Part shown: positions 1 through 7,055 of the stretch, piece after piece | How positions within the stretch are numbered: position 1 is the first letter of the stretch | Layout: the number at the start of each line of letters is the position of its first letter | Source: CAZXMB01 sp964641715 | GTDB lineage: Bacteria > Desulfobacterota > BSN033 > UBA1163 | Assembly (NCBI GenBank): GCA_964641715.1 | Contig: CAZXMB010000059.1 | Location: 1-16,345 of the forward strand | DNA length: 16,345 bases | Direction: 5' to 3' | Program-made: the position numbers and the translations under genes | Notes under the pieces: generated by a model | What the model saw: only the letters and a program-made list of their open reading frames with translations | What the model was told of the DNA's origin: nothing | The model's database searches: none

Positions 1-31
1 CGGGGAGCTTCACATTTTGCATTTGCTTCAT
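1..31 (-). CDS. possible 5' end of a further downstream gene, cut by window edge
   Basis: Just downstream of the dehydrogenase stop, an ATG at 31 on the minus strand opens a frame that reads MKQMQNVKLP and runs off the left edge without a stop. A weak GGGTAAG-like sequence lies upstream. The gap to the dehydrogenase stop would be about 5 bp, which fits another gene of the same operon, but ten codons cannot identify a product. A second ATG at 22 is in the same frame. This is an inference from position only. Confidence 0.3.
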   Translation of the reverse strand, partial: MKQMQNVKLP

Positions 32-36
32 CGCAC

Positions 37-1137
37 TTACCCATGGGGCAGTAGCACTGCCTTCACCGCTTCCTTATCCTTCATCACCCGGATGGCCTCA
101 TTGGCCTGGCTCAGAGGAAACCGGTGTGTGATCAGTTTTTTAAACTCTTCAAGGCGACTCAGGATGAGGTGGAGAGCCATATGGGTATGTTTTACGTCAC
201 TTACCCAAACCCCCTGAAGCCGTAAGTTTTTACGCCCGAGATCATGAAAGCAATCAATCTCTATTTTTCCGTGAGGCTCCCCAAACCCTGCGGACACACA
301 GGAACCCCCTGGCCGGACGAGGGAAAGGCATTCTCTCAGGGCATCGGGTTCCCCTGCCATTTCAAAAGCTACATCAACTCCCCTTCCATGGGTCAGCTCC
401 ATCACAACCTCTTTTCGTTCCTTTTGGGAGAGGCGATGACGATTCAAAGTGAGAGTGGCTCCAAAGGATGTGCACATGATCAGTCTCTCCTCGGTTCCTC
501 CAATTGCAATGATCTGAGAGGCTCCAGAGGATTTGGCAAAGGCAACGGCAAATATTCCGAGGGGACCCACACCTTGAACCAAAACCGAATCTCCGGATTC
601 CATCCCGGAGAGATCGAAGGCGTGGGCAGCGGTAGCGCCCGAGCAGGAAGCAGGGACCAGAACAGAGAGGTCAACATCCGTTTCAATTTTAAATAGATCG
701 GTGTCTCTGTCCAGAAGAAGATACTCCGAATAATTTCCGGTCAGGTAAGGAGGCTCCCCAGAGGAGGTGTGGATGCCGTAGACCCATCGGTGAAGACAAA
801 GGGATGGCTCCATCTTCACCTTGCAAAAGTAGCAGTGACCGCAGATGACGCTTCTATTCCAAAGGACTTTATCTTTAGACTTGAGAGGGTGTCCATAAAC
901 ATCCTTTTTTTTTCCATTCAACTCCACGACTTCCCCAACCCCTTCGTGGCCAGGGATCATGGGAAGCCGAATCCGGGGATCCCTTCCCTCCCACATATGG
1001 ACATCAGAGCCACAGACCCCTGCGGCTTCAATTTTTACGAGGACTTCACCTTCTCTGAGGGTTGGTAAAGGAAAGGTCCTCTCCGCCAGAGGTTCATTGA
1101 ATTTTTCCAAAATAATAGCTCGGGCTTCATTTTTCAT
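37..1137 (-). CDS. zinc-dependent medium-chain alcohol/polyol dehydrogenase (MDR family)
   Basis: A 366-residue NAD(P)-dependent dehydrogenase of the medium-chain zinc family (sorbitol/threonine dehydrogenase-like), expected in the cytosol. The N-terminal GroES-like domain holds the catalytic zinc ligands C42 (in GVCGSD) and H64-E65 (in PGHEGVGEV). A structural zinc lobe is present at C99, C102, C105 and C114; the last spacing is one residue longer than the usual X7. The Rossmann motif is GVGPLG at 189-194. Length is typical for the family. The ATG overlaps the stop of the upstream Gfo/Idh gene as ATGA (1134-1137), so the two are almost certainly translationally coupled. With that partner and the TTT transporter upstream, oxidation of an imported polyol or hydroxy acid is likely. 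The exact substrate cannot be read from sequence. The family call is secure. Confidence 0.92.
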   Translation of the reverse strand: MKNEARAIILEKFNEPLAERTFPLPTLREGEVLVKIEAAGVCGSDVHMWEGRDPRIRLPMIPGHEGVGEVVELNGKKKDVYGHPLKSKDKVLWNRSVICGHCYFCKVKMEPSLCLHRWVYGIHTSSGEPPYLTGNYSEYLLLDRDTDLFKIETDVDLSVLVPASCSGATAAHAFDLSGMESGDSVLVQGVGPLGIFAVAFAKSSGASQIIAIGGTEERLIMCTSFGATLTLNRHRLSQKERKEVVMELTHGRGVDVAFEMAGEPDALRECLSLVRPGGSCVSAGFGEPHGKIEIDCFHDLGRKNLRLQGVWVSDVKHTHMALHLILSRLEEFKKLITHRFPLSQANEAIRVMKDKEAVKAVLLPHG

Positions 1138-2300
1138 TTTTTCGACAGATCTATCCTTTTTCCAGTTTCAGAGGAAAGGTACGCCGCATAGATCACCTCT
1201 ACCACTTCATAAGCGAGATCAGGACCGGAGATAGGATCACGATCCTCTATGACAGAGTCTATAAAATCTTCCAATTCCTGCGGGTAGCCTCTCATCCAGT
1301 CTTCATCCGGGCTTGGAAACTGCCACCCTGCTTTAGTTTCAACTTTTTCCGTAATATATTCTGAGCCAAAGATGTTTCCCTCAGGAGAATAGACAACAAG
1401 GCAGTTATTCGGATTGATATTGATCTGGGCAAGCGCATTGGACATATAGACACTCACAAGATTCTTTACTCCCCCCAAACTCACATCGGTCGAAAGGATG
1501 GTCCCCTTTGAGCCATCCTCAAAGGTAATCAGAGCCGCTGACCAGTCCTCCACATCGGACCAGGAGTCAACCATCCACTTTTTGGGTTCTTTCCGAAAGG
1601 CCTCTGTCTTTGTCAGATGGCCGACATCTCCGATCACGGATCTGGCACGGATAGGCCGGCCTGACTTTATTTGACCTTCGTAATGCTTCAGATGGAGGAC
1701 CGCCCCTATTGGATGGGAGCCCAGGCGTATCAGAGATCCCCCTCCCGAAGTTTTCCACTCCCGTGAGTAGGCTGCGTGAGAGCCGGAATGGCTCTCTTCT
1801 GCCCGGATGTCTAAGGCCGTGCCCTGGCAGGCCTTCATCAAGTTCTTCAGTTTTGTCACCGGCGGGGCATAGACAAAATTTTCAGCATAACAGAATTTCA
1901 CCTTGTTTTTCTGGACGGCCTTTAAGACCGAGGAGGCATTTTCCAATGCCTCCTTCATCATCCTCTGGCGGGAAATTCCTCCTTCTCCAAAGAAACCGGT
2001 AAGAGGCTTTTCACAGATGATATGCTTTCCTGCCTCAGCCGCATGAATGGCAATGGTGTGATGGAGATTGGTGGTCACACAGAGGTCGACGACCTGTATG
2101 TCTTTTCGACCGAGCATCTGAAGGTAGTCCGTATAGACATCGGGGATATGGAATCGTTTTGAGAAGGCCTCCCCGCTTTCTTTTGTCCTGGAGCAGACAG
2201 CCAGAATCTCCATCTTTCCTCCCCGAAGCTTTTCGTAAGCCCGGGCATGAAGATCAGCGGCAAAACGTGACCCGACGATTCCAACACCAATTTTTCCCAT
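1134..2300 (-). CDS. Gfo/Idh/MocA family oxidoreductase
   Basis: A 388-residue NAD(P)-dependent oxidoreductase of the Gfo/Idh/MocA family, which typically acts on sugars, inositols or their acids. The N-terminal Rossmann fold has GIVGSRFA at 7-14. The hallmark EKP motif is at 97-99 (IICEKPLTG), where the lysine takes part in catalysis. The C-terminal alpha/beta domain contains a glycine-rich GGGSLIRLGSHP stretch corresponding to the family's second conserved region. The ATG at 2300 has a good Shine-Dalgarno (AGGAGG, about six bases upstream). It lies about 57 bp downstream of the TctA-like permease and overlaps the next dehydrogenase by 4 bp, so it is part of the same transcription unit. Two oxidoreductases in tandem suggest sequential oxidation of one imported compound; this is inference. 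The specific substrate is unknown. Confidence 0.92.
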   Translation of the reverse strand: MGKIGVGIVGSRFAADLHARAYEKLRGGKMEILAVCSRTKESGEAFSKRFHIPDVYTDYLQMLGRKDIQVVDLCVTTNLHHTIAIHAAEAGKHIICEKPLTGFFGEGGISRQRMMKEALENASSVLKAVQKNKVKFCYAENFVYAPPVTKLKNLMKACQGTALDIRAEESHSGSHAAYSREWKTSGGGSLIRLGSHPIGAVLHLKHYEGQIKSGRPIRARSVIGDVGHLTKTEAFRKEPKKWMVDSWSDVEDWSAALITFEDGSKGTILSTDVSLGGVKNLVSVYMSNALAQININPNNCLVVYSPEGNIFGSEYITEKVETKAGWQFPSPDEDWMRGYPQELEDFIDSVIEDRDPISGPDLAYEVVEVIYAAYLSSETGKRIDLSKK

Positions 2301-2357
2301 GAGCGGCCTCCTGACCTATGTGTAACTTAAAAATTTCCTCTTCCCTGTTCCTCAGGC

Positions 2358-3902
2358 TTAATGGAAAGATAAGAACCTACGGGTTCTCGACCAGACTAAA
2401 TGAAAAACTTCCTGCAGAGCGTGTCTCAGCGGGTCGATGCTGAGCAGGATTGATGAAAAGGTGATCAGCCATAAGACCAGGCAGATGGGGCGGGTGAAGA
2501 ATGAGGTTAGATCTCCATCCGTGAGCACTAAACCCCGGCGTAGGTTCTTATCCATGAGGTCGCCGAGGATAATGCCGAGAACCAGCGGGGCCATGGGATA
2601 CTTCATCTGCCGGAGGATGAAACCAACGATCCCGAAGCCGATCATCACCCAGATATCGAAAGTCCGGTTGGTAATGGCATAAGAGCCAATCGCACACAAA
2701 ACAAAAACCACAGGCATCAGACGAGTCCTGGGGATGGCCAGGACTTTAATGAGTAACCTGGAAAGCCCGACTCCGTAAATGAGGATAGCCAGCGTGGCGA
2801 AGAAGACCATGGCCACCACCTGGTAGACGAACTGGGGCGACTCCACCATGATCAGAGGGCCGGGTCTGAGACCGTGAATGAACATAGCCGCGAGGAGAAC
2901 GGCGGCAGGGGCTGAACCTGGAATGGCAAGAGTGAGTGCGGGGATGATGGCTCCAGGCACGACGGCATTGTTACCGGTCTCGGCAGCCATCAGCCCCTCA
3001 ATGGAGCCCTTTCCAAACTTCTCCCTCTCCTTGCTCTTCCTGCGAGCCGCCGCATAGGAGACCCATGCTCCGATATCCTCTCCGACTCCAGGGATGATGC
3101 CGATGAGAGTTCCGATAAGACCGCTCCGGATGATTGTGCGCCAGTAGCGGGCCACATCTGCCAATTTTGGTAGAATGCTATCGTGAGGCTTGTCCGCTCT
3201 CTCCGGTGGAGGGTTCTGCATGACACTCAGCACCTCTGCAAAACCGAAGGCACCCACCATCGCGGGGATGAGAGCGAAGCCGCCTAATAGTTCTGTTGTA
3301 CCGTAAGAAAACCTCTCGTAGGCATGAATACCCTCCTGGCCTACCATGGCGACGAGAAGACCTAAAAAGCCTGCGATCCAACCCTTGATGGGGTCTTCCA
3401 GAGCAGTCAGGTGACCCGAGATCACAATCCCGAAGATGGCCAGCCAGAAAAACTCAAAGGACTGAAATTTTAAGGCATAGTTTCCGAGGATGGGTGCAAT
3501 GGTAGCTAAAAAGAACATCCCGATGAGGCTACCGATAACCGAACCTGTGGTCGCTATACCCATGGCCCGACCGGCAAGCCCTTGCATCGCCAAAGGGAAA
3601 CCGTCCAATGTTGTGGCGGCATTAGCAGGTGTCCCGGGGATATTGATAAGGATCGCAGTTCGGCTTCCTCCGTAGATGGCACCCACATATACACAGATGA
3701 GAACCAGGATGGCAAGATCTGGAGGAAGCTTATAAGTCAATGTGGTGATGAGAGCTATTCCCATCGTCGCCGTAAGACCGGGAAGGGCTCCGATGATGAT
3801 TCCTAAAAGGGTAGACCATGCCATATGGAAGAGTGCCAGGGGTGTAATAAATCCACCAATGGCACCGAGAAACCTTCCCAAATTATCTATCAGGACATTC
3901 AT
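2358..3902 (-). CDS. tctA: tripartite tricarboxylate transporter large permease, TctA-like
   Basis: The large membrane subunit of a TTT-family secondary transporter, 514 residues with about a dozen hydrophobic segments. Family hallmarks are visible: the GALPGLTATMGIAL loop near the N-terminus, the YVGAIYGGSRTAILINIPGTP segment with its following TLDGFPLA, and a second glycine-rich loop GIIPGVGEDIGAW midway through. The frame is open upstream to 4124, but the start is placed at ATG 3902 because the protein then begins MNVLIDNLG as usual for TctA, has the expected length, lies 10 bp after the tctB stop, and has a GGGAAGG ribosome site. The 74-residue extension would overlap tctB and looks unlike protein. 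Works with the TctB-like and TctC-like proteins encoded upstream. The substrate is a carboxylate by family precedent, not certain here. Confidence 0.95.
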   Translation of the reverse strand: MNVLIDNLGRFLGAIGGFITPLALFHMAWSTLLGIIIGALPGLTATMGIALITTLTYKLPPDLAILVLICVYVGAIYGGSRTAILINIPGTPANAATTLDGFPLAMQGLAGRAMGIATTGSVIGSLIGMFFLATIAPILGNYALKFQSFEFFWLAIFGIVISGHLTALEDPIKGWIAGFLGLLVAMVGQEGIHAYERFSYGTTELLGGFALIPAMVGAFGFAEVLSVMQNPPPERADKPHDSILPKLADVARYWRTIIRSGLIGTLIGIIPGVGEDIGAWVSYAAARRKSKEREKFGKGSIEGLMAAETGNNAVVPGAIIPALTLAIPGSAPAAVLLAAMFIHGLRPGPLIMVESPQFVYQVVAMVFFATLAILIYGVGLSRLLIKVLAIPRTRLMPVVFVLCAIGSYAITNRTFDIWVMIGFGIVGFILRQMKYPMAPLVLGIILGDLMDKNLRRGLVLTDGDLTSFFTRPICLVLWLITFSSILLSIDPLRHALQEVFHLVWSRTRRFLSFH

Positions 3903-3912
3903 AGCCTTCCCA

Positions 3913-4413
3913 TCACGGAAGTGAAACGAGAAAGAGACGATCGAAGAGCAATGTGATAGCTGCGGATGACAGAATAGAAATAAAGACAGCAGGGAGGATG
4001 CATCTCCTCCATCGGGCTCCGTTCGTACCCTGTCCCCATTCAAAGAGCACAATGAATACAAATATAAAAAGGCCTGTGGCGAGCCAATAGGGGAGGGTTC
4101 CGATAAGAAAGCCGGCATAGCCAATGGTGAGAAATGCGGTTAACAGGAGACGTTGATTGCCTGAATTGTTAAACAACCGGCGGAGGCCCTCAGAGGTAAA
4201 TCCCAAATGGTGGCCCCCTCTTCTGATAGATCGGATGATAAGGATTATTCCAAAGAAGAGAAGTACCATCCCGATAAAGGAAGGCACAATCCCCGGCACG
4301 CTTAAAGGGTGCACCTTGAGGTGTTCGAGCCGTGGCATCCGCCATGACTCGATGATCACATAGAGGCTGAGGAATATCAAAACGACTCCAGTGAGAAAAT
4401 CCGCTTTTACCAT
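3913..4413 (-). CDS. tctB: tripartite tricarboxylate transporter small permease, TctB-like
   Basis: A 166-residue hydrophobic protein, the small membrane subunit of the TTT system. Hydrophobic segments fall at about 6-22, 40-60, 85-125 (long enough for two helices) and 138-163, fitting the four- to five-helix TctB pattern. Sequence conservation in this family is weak, so the assignment rests on size, topology and the tctC-tctB-tctA order. The stop lies 10 bp before the TctA start, and a stable hairpin separates it from tctC. Start ATG at 4413 is preceded by a purine-rich GGAGAAATGGGGCG stretch. Small basic loops (for example RSIRRGG after the second helix) are consistent with an inner-membrane protein. 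Confidence 0.87.
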   Translation of the reverse strand: MVKADFLTGVVLIFLSLYVIIESWRMPRLEHLKVHPLSVPGIVPSFIGMVLLFFGIILIIRSIRRGGHHLGFTSEGLRRLFNNSGNQRLLLTAFLTIGYAGFLIGTLPYWLATGLFIFVFIVLFEWGQGTNGARWRRCILPAVFISILSSAAITLLFDRLFLVSLP

Positions 4414-4441
4414 CGCCCCATTTCTCCGATTTTTGGATAAA

Positions 4442-4475
4442 GAGAGGGCAAGCCCTTTCAGAAGCTCGCCCTCTC
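4442..4475 (-). terminator. stable hairpin between tctC and tctB (mRNA stabiliser or partial attenuator)
   Basis: Two 12-base arms (4475-4464 and 4453-4442 on the minus strand, GAGAGGGCGAGC and GCTTGCCCTCTC) pair with one G-U, leaving a 10-base loop. Only a short TTTATCC follows, so a full Rho-independent terminator is doubtful. Hairpins in this position, just after a binding-protein gene, commonly raise binding-protein mRNA over the permeases. That role is inferred here. Confidence 0.6.
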
Positions 4476-4488
4476 CAATTGTTTTCTT

Positions 4489-5496
4489 TTAGAACTTGGA
4501 CATGCCTACCTGGTCAGGTTTCACTTTGGCTTTACCCCCGTCATAGAGCCCCCAGGCCGCATTCACAATGGTTGGCCATGCCTTTTTAAAGGCCTCTTCC
4601 CCGCAGTAAGGAGACACGATCTGGCCCCTGAGCCTTGCAAACTCCTTTAGAGATTTTGAGTTAGCCACTTTATCCCGCCACACCCTGTCCATGGTTTCGA
4701 CGGCTTCCTTTGGAGCGCATTTAGGTATCCAGATGCCGAAGTAAACAGGATCGGCCGCCACCTTGGGGAGCCACTTGGTGGCAGACGGCACCGTCCCATA
4801 GCCTTCGACCGTAATGTCGTCGGGAGTCAGGGCGGCCAGAGGCCGAAGCTTTTTACCACGAATCATCTCGATCTGTTCGCTGAGAAGCTGAGTCGTGGCT
4901 ATTGTTTCGCCCGCCACGGTGGCAATCACCGCAGGAGCTCCACCGTCATAACTCACAAGCTTATAGTCGCCGCCATTGGCGCGCTTGACCGCTTCAATGG
5001 CCGAGTGCCCAGCCGATGGGACACCGGCAATCGCAACGGATATCTTTTTAGGATCCTTCTTCATGATATCGAGGAATTCAGCGAAGTCCTTGATGGGAGC
5101 GCCTGGATTGACAGAGACAAGCGTGGCATTGGCGCTGTTGAGATAGATGTGCCATTCCTGAACTTTTGTGTTCAGCGTTCCCGTGATGATGTAGGTGCCA
5201 AGGTCTTTCACCGCACCTGAAGCCCAGGTATAGCCATCACAGGGTGCCTCCAGGACACTCTTCGTCCCAATCGCTCCACCCCCTCCGGGTTGATTGACGA
5301 CCACCACCTTCTGCTTCAGGGCATCCTCAAGATCACCCACAATGGAACGCACGGCCTGATCGGTAGATCCCCCTGCTCCCCAGGGCACAATGATTCGAAT
5401 CGGTTTGGTCGGTTTCCATTCCTGGGCATGGGCAAAACCCCAGAAGATTAAAACTCCTACCATCACCCATACAAACACAAAATGTTTCCTTTTCAT
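4489..5496 (-). CDS. tctC: tripartite tricarboxylate transporter substrate-binding protein, TctC/Bug-like
   Basis: A 335-residue periplasmic solute receptor for the adjacent TctBA-like permeases. A clear Sec signal peptide covers residues 1-25: MKRK, then a hydrophobic core, then AHA before QEW. The mature protein starts with the family's PTKPIRIIVPWGAGGSTD, equivalent to the usual 'P.KPIR.IVP...GG..D' signature that forms the ligand pocket, followed by QPGGGGAIG. Length is normal. The ATG at 5496 has a strong AAAGGAGGAG ribosome site. This gene leads the transporter genes and may have its own promoter at 5535-5564. Bug-type receptors bind diverse carboxylates (tricarboxylates, dicarboxylates, aromatic acids, amino acids), so the ligand stays open. 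Confidence 0.93.
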   Translation of the reverse strand: MKRKHFVFVWVMVGVLIFWGFAHAQEWKPTKPIRIIVPWGAGGSTDQAVRSIVGDLEDALKQKVVVVNQPGGGGAIGTKSVLEAPCDGYTWASGAVKDLGTYIITGTLNTKVQEWHIYLNSANATLVSVNPGAPIKDFAEFLDIMKKDPKKISVAIAGVPSAGHSAIEAVKRANGGDYKLVSYDGGAPAVIATVAGETIATTQLLSEQIEMIRGKKLRPLAALTPDDITVEGYGTVPSATKWLPKVAADPVYFGIWIPKCAPKEAVETMDRVWRDKVANSKSLKEFARLRGQIVSPYCGEEAFKKAWPTIVNAAWGLYDGGKAKVKPDQVGMSKF

Positions 5497-5534
5497 AATC
5501 CTGTCTCCTCCTTTTAATTTTTAAGATCTGACTA

Positions 5535-5564
5535 AATCTATCATATTCAAATTGATCATGTCAA
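5535..5564 (-). promoter_or_regulatory. putative sigma70 promoter before tctC
   Basis: On the minus strand a perfect TTGACA (5564-5559) is followed after 18 bases by TAGATT (5540-5535), 4 of 6 to consensus. It lies in the 96-bp gap between the ABM-like gene and tctC and would let the transporter genes be transcribed apart from iclR. The -10 is weak, so this is tentative. Confidence 0.4.
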
Positions 5565-5592
5565 AAACGATTCCGGCCAGATGCTATCCCAT

Positions 5593-5886
5593 CTATTTCT
5601 GTCCGATCACCTCATAGACCTGGACAGCACTCTCCTTATAGAGCGCTTTGATCTTGGGCGAGAGGGCCTTATGATCATTTGAGTCTCTCCAGGCGCCCGC
5701 TGTTTCAAGGGATTGAAACCGGATCACCATCTGGTAAACCGTCTCTTTTCCATGTTCTTTAAGAAGGGTCACCGAAACAAAGCCGGGCTGTCTTGACATC
5801 GCAATGCTGTATTCTTCTTTAAAGAGCCTTTCAAAATCCTTTTCTTTTCCCTGGATTACATTGAAGGTGACATGCCTTTCGATCAT
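5593..5886 (-). CDS. small antibiotic biosynthesis monooxygenase (ABM) domain protein
   Basis: A 97-residue protein with the dimeric alpha/beta-barrel (ferredoxin-like) ABM pattern: MIERHVTFNVIQGKEKDFERLF, a central RQPGFVSVTLLKE strand, then VYQMVIRFQSLETAGAWRDS and a C-terminal AVQVYEVIG strand. Such proteins include monooxygenases, haem-degrading enzymes and many stress-related proteins of unknown activity, so no reaction is assigned. The ATG at 5886 has a GGGGGG ribosome site four bases upstream. The frame stays open to 5958, but the added 24 residues come from a low-complexity intergenic stretch and are rejected. It lies between iclR and tctC, all on one strand, suggesting co-regulation with the uptake genes. 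A role in handling an intermediate or oxidative by-product is inference. Confidence 0.75.
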   Translation of the reverse strand: MIERHVTFNVIQGKEKDFERLFKEEYSIAMSRQPGFVSVTLLKEHGKETVYQMVIRFQSLETAGAWRDSNDHKALSPKIKALYKESAVQVYEVIGQK

Positions 5887-5989
5887 GATTACCCCCCGAA
5901 TTCTGATTGCGGATTTTAGAATTAAACTTCGGACCCTACGGGGAACGCAGATCTGCATTCTCTACGAACTCGTACGAAATGGTTTGAAA

Positions 5990-6045
5990 TCGTTCTGTAC
6001 TACTTTGAAATTTGGATTTTGAGATTTGAACTTTGGATTTCTAAA
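5990..6045. repeat. low-complexity intergenic repeats (TTTGAA / TTTGGATTT units)
   Basis: Short imperfect units of the type TTTGAAATTTGGATTT and TTTGAACTTTGGATTT are repeated in tandem between the ABM-like gene and iclR. Intergenic tracts like this occur in many environmental bacterial genomes; no function can be read from it. It does not code for a plausible protein in any frame. Confidence 0.5.
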
Positions 6046-6047
6046 GG

Positions 6048-6851
6048 TTACCTCCTTTCCCGATAGCCCAATCTTTGAGAAATTTGATTGGCCGTTTCCA
6101 TCACCTCCTTTTTCAAGCTATCCTGGATTGCCCTTTTGGTGATCTTGAAGGCGGGGCCGGAGATGCTCACGGCAGCCACCGTCCTGCCGGTTTCATTCCG
6201 GATAGGCGCTGCCACACATCGGATCCCCTTTTCGTTTTCCTCATCATCGATCGCATATCCCTGTTTCTTCACAAGGTCCAGGTGCTCCCTGAACCGGACA
6301 GGATCGGTGATGGTATTTTCTGTCCTTTTAAAGAGGGTTTTCCTTTTCAAAAAATGATGGAGGGTCTCTTCGGAGAGATCGGCCAGGAGGACCTTCCCCA
6401 CCGCACAGCTATGGGGAGGATTTCTCAGACCGATCCTGGAAGCCATCTTCAATCCGCTTGGGTTCTGCTCGGTTTCAACCTTTTCAATATAGACGACCTC
6501 CTCCTGATCCATGACCACCATATGGACGGTCTCTCTGGTTCTCTCAGCAAGGCCTCTCAGAAAAGGTTCTGCCTCCCGCCGGAGATCAAGCTGGCCAAGC
6601 ATAAGGCTGCCCAGATCCACCAGTTTGAAACCCAGGGAGTAGTTCCTCGTTTTCGGATCCTGCCGGACATAGCCGAAATAAGCGAGGGAGGAAAGGAGGC
6701 GATGGATTGTCCCCTTGGGAAGGTTTACTTTTAAAGATAAATCTCGAATGCTAATCCCCTGAGGGCTCTGTCCCAGGATATTTAGGATCAAGGAAACCCT
6801 CTCGATGGTCTGGACAAGATTACCGGGTTTTGATAAGGGGCGCGGGGACAT
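6048..6851 (-). CDS. IclR family transcriptional regulator
   Basis: A 267-residue regulator with the N-terminal winged helix of IclR proteins (about 10-70: VQTIERVSLILNIL, then LSLKVNLPKGTIHRLLSSLAYFGYV) and a C-terminal GAF-like effector domain containing HMVVMDQEEVVYIEKVE, PHSCAVGKVLLA and the signature stretch GYAIDDEENEKGIRCVAAPI. Length is typical. The frame allows a TTG at 6854, but the adjacent ATG at 6851 is the better start. No clear Shine-Dalgarno is visible because the palindrome at 6860-6874 occupies that space, suggesting that translation or transcription is controlled there. A near-consensus promoter lies at 6888-6916. It most likely controls the following uptake and dehydrogenase genes and itself, and perhaps the divergent 2-hydroxyacid dehydrogenase unit. 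The effector is unknown. Confidence 0.94.
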   Translation of the reverse strand: MSPRPLSKPGNLVQTIERVSLILNILGQSPQGISIRDLSLKVNLPKGTIHRLLSSLAYFGYVRQDPKTRNYSLGFKLVDLGSLMLGQLDLRREAEPFLRGLAERTRETVHMVVMDQEEVVYIEKVETEQNPSGLKMASRIGLRNPPHSCAVGKVLLADLSEETLHHFLKRKTLFKRTENTITDPVRFREHLDLVKKQGYAIDDEENEKGIRCVAAPIRNETGRTVAAVSISGPAFKITKRAIQDSLKKEVMETANQISQRLGYRERR

Positions 6852-6859
6852 CAATAGCG

Positions 6860-6874
6860 TTTCGTATTACGAAA
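6860..6874. promoter_or_regulatory. candidate IclR operator, perfect 7-1-7 palindrome
   Basis: TTTCGTATTACGAAA is a perfect inverted repeat of TTTCGTA around one central base, 8 bp before the iclR ATG and about 13 bp after the -10 box. IclR proteins bind short palindromes of about this size, and autoregulation is common in the family. Its placement between promoter and start supports repression by road-block. Confidence 0.65.
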
Positions 6875-6887
6875 TGTTGTTTCACAT

Positions 6888-6916
6888 ATTTTATTAAAGA
6901 CCCAAAAGGATGTCAA
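6888..6916 (-). promoter_or_regulatory. sigma70 promoter of iclR
   Basis: On the minus strand TTGACA (6916-6911) is separated by exactly 17 bases from TAAAAT (6893-6888). Transcription should begin near 6881, giving a 5' leader of about 30 bases that contains the palindrome at 6860-6874. Confidence 0.7.
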
Positions 6917-6973
6917 GAGTTTTTATCCCAAGTTTTTTAATTTTCTCCAAATCCCTTTCAGGGTTTAAAAGGC

Positions 6974-7002
6974 TTGACACATAAAATAATCACCTATAGT
7001 AT
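6974..7002 (+). promoter_or_regulatory. sigma70 promoter of the DUF2284/2-hydroxyacid dehydrogenase unit
   Basis: TTGACA at 6974-6979 and TAGTAT at 6997-7002 with a 17-base spacer point away from iclR. An overlapping TATAGT at 6995-7000 would give a 15-base spacer. The two divergent promoters have -35 boxes about 57 bp apart, so one regulator bound here could reach both. Confidence 0.6.
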
Positions 7003-7055
7003 TTTAGGCGGTTACCTCATGGAAAGGGGGCGAAAAATAAGAGGAGAAGATCGCC

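Noticed and set aside
3903..4124. 74-residue N-terminal extension of the TctA-like permease
   Set aside because: It overlaps the tctB gene in another frame and has no similarity to a TctA N-terminus. The ATG at 3902 with a ribosome site gives the normal start and length.
5887..5958. 24-residue extension of the ABM-like protein
   Set aside because: It comes from the low-complexity spacer. ATG 5886 has a strong ribosome site and starts with the family's usual strand.
6075..6734. 219-residue open frame on the plus strand
   Set aside because: Antisense to the clear IclR gene, with no ribosome site and no domain. Long antisense frames are expected opposite genes of this composition.
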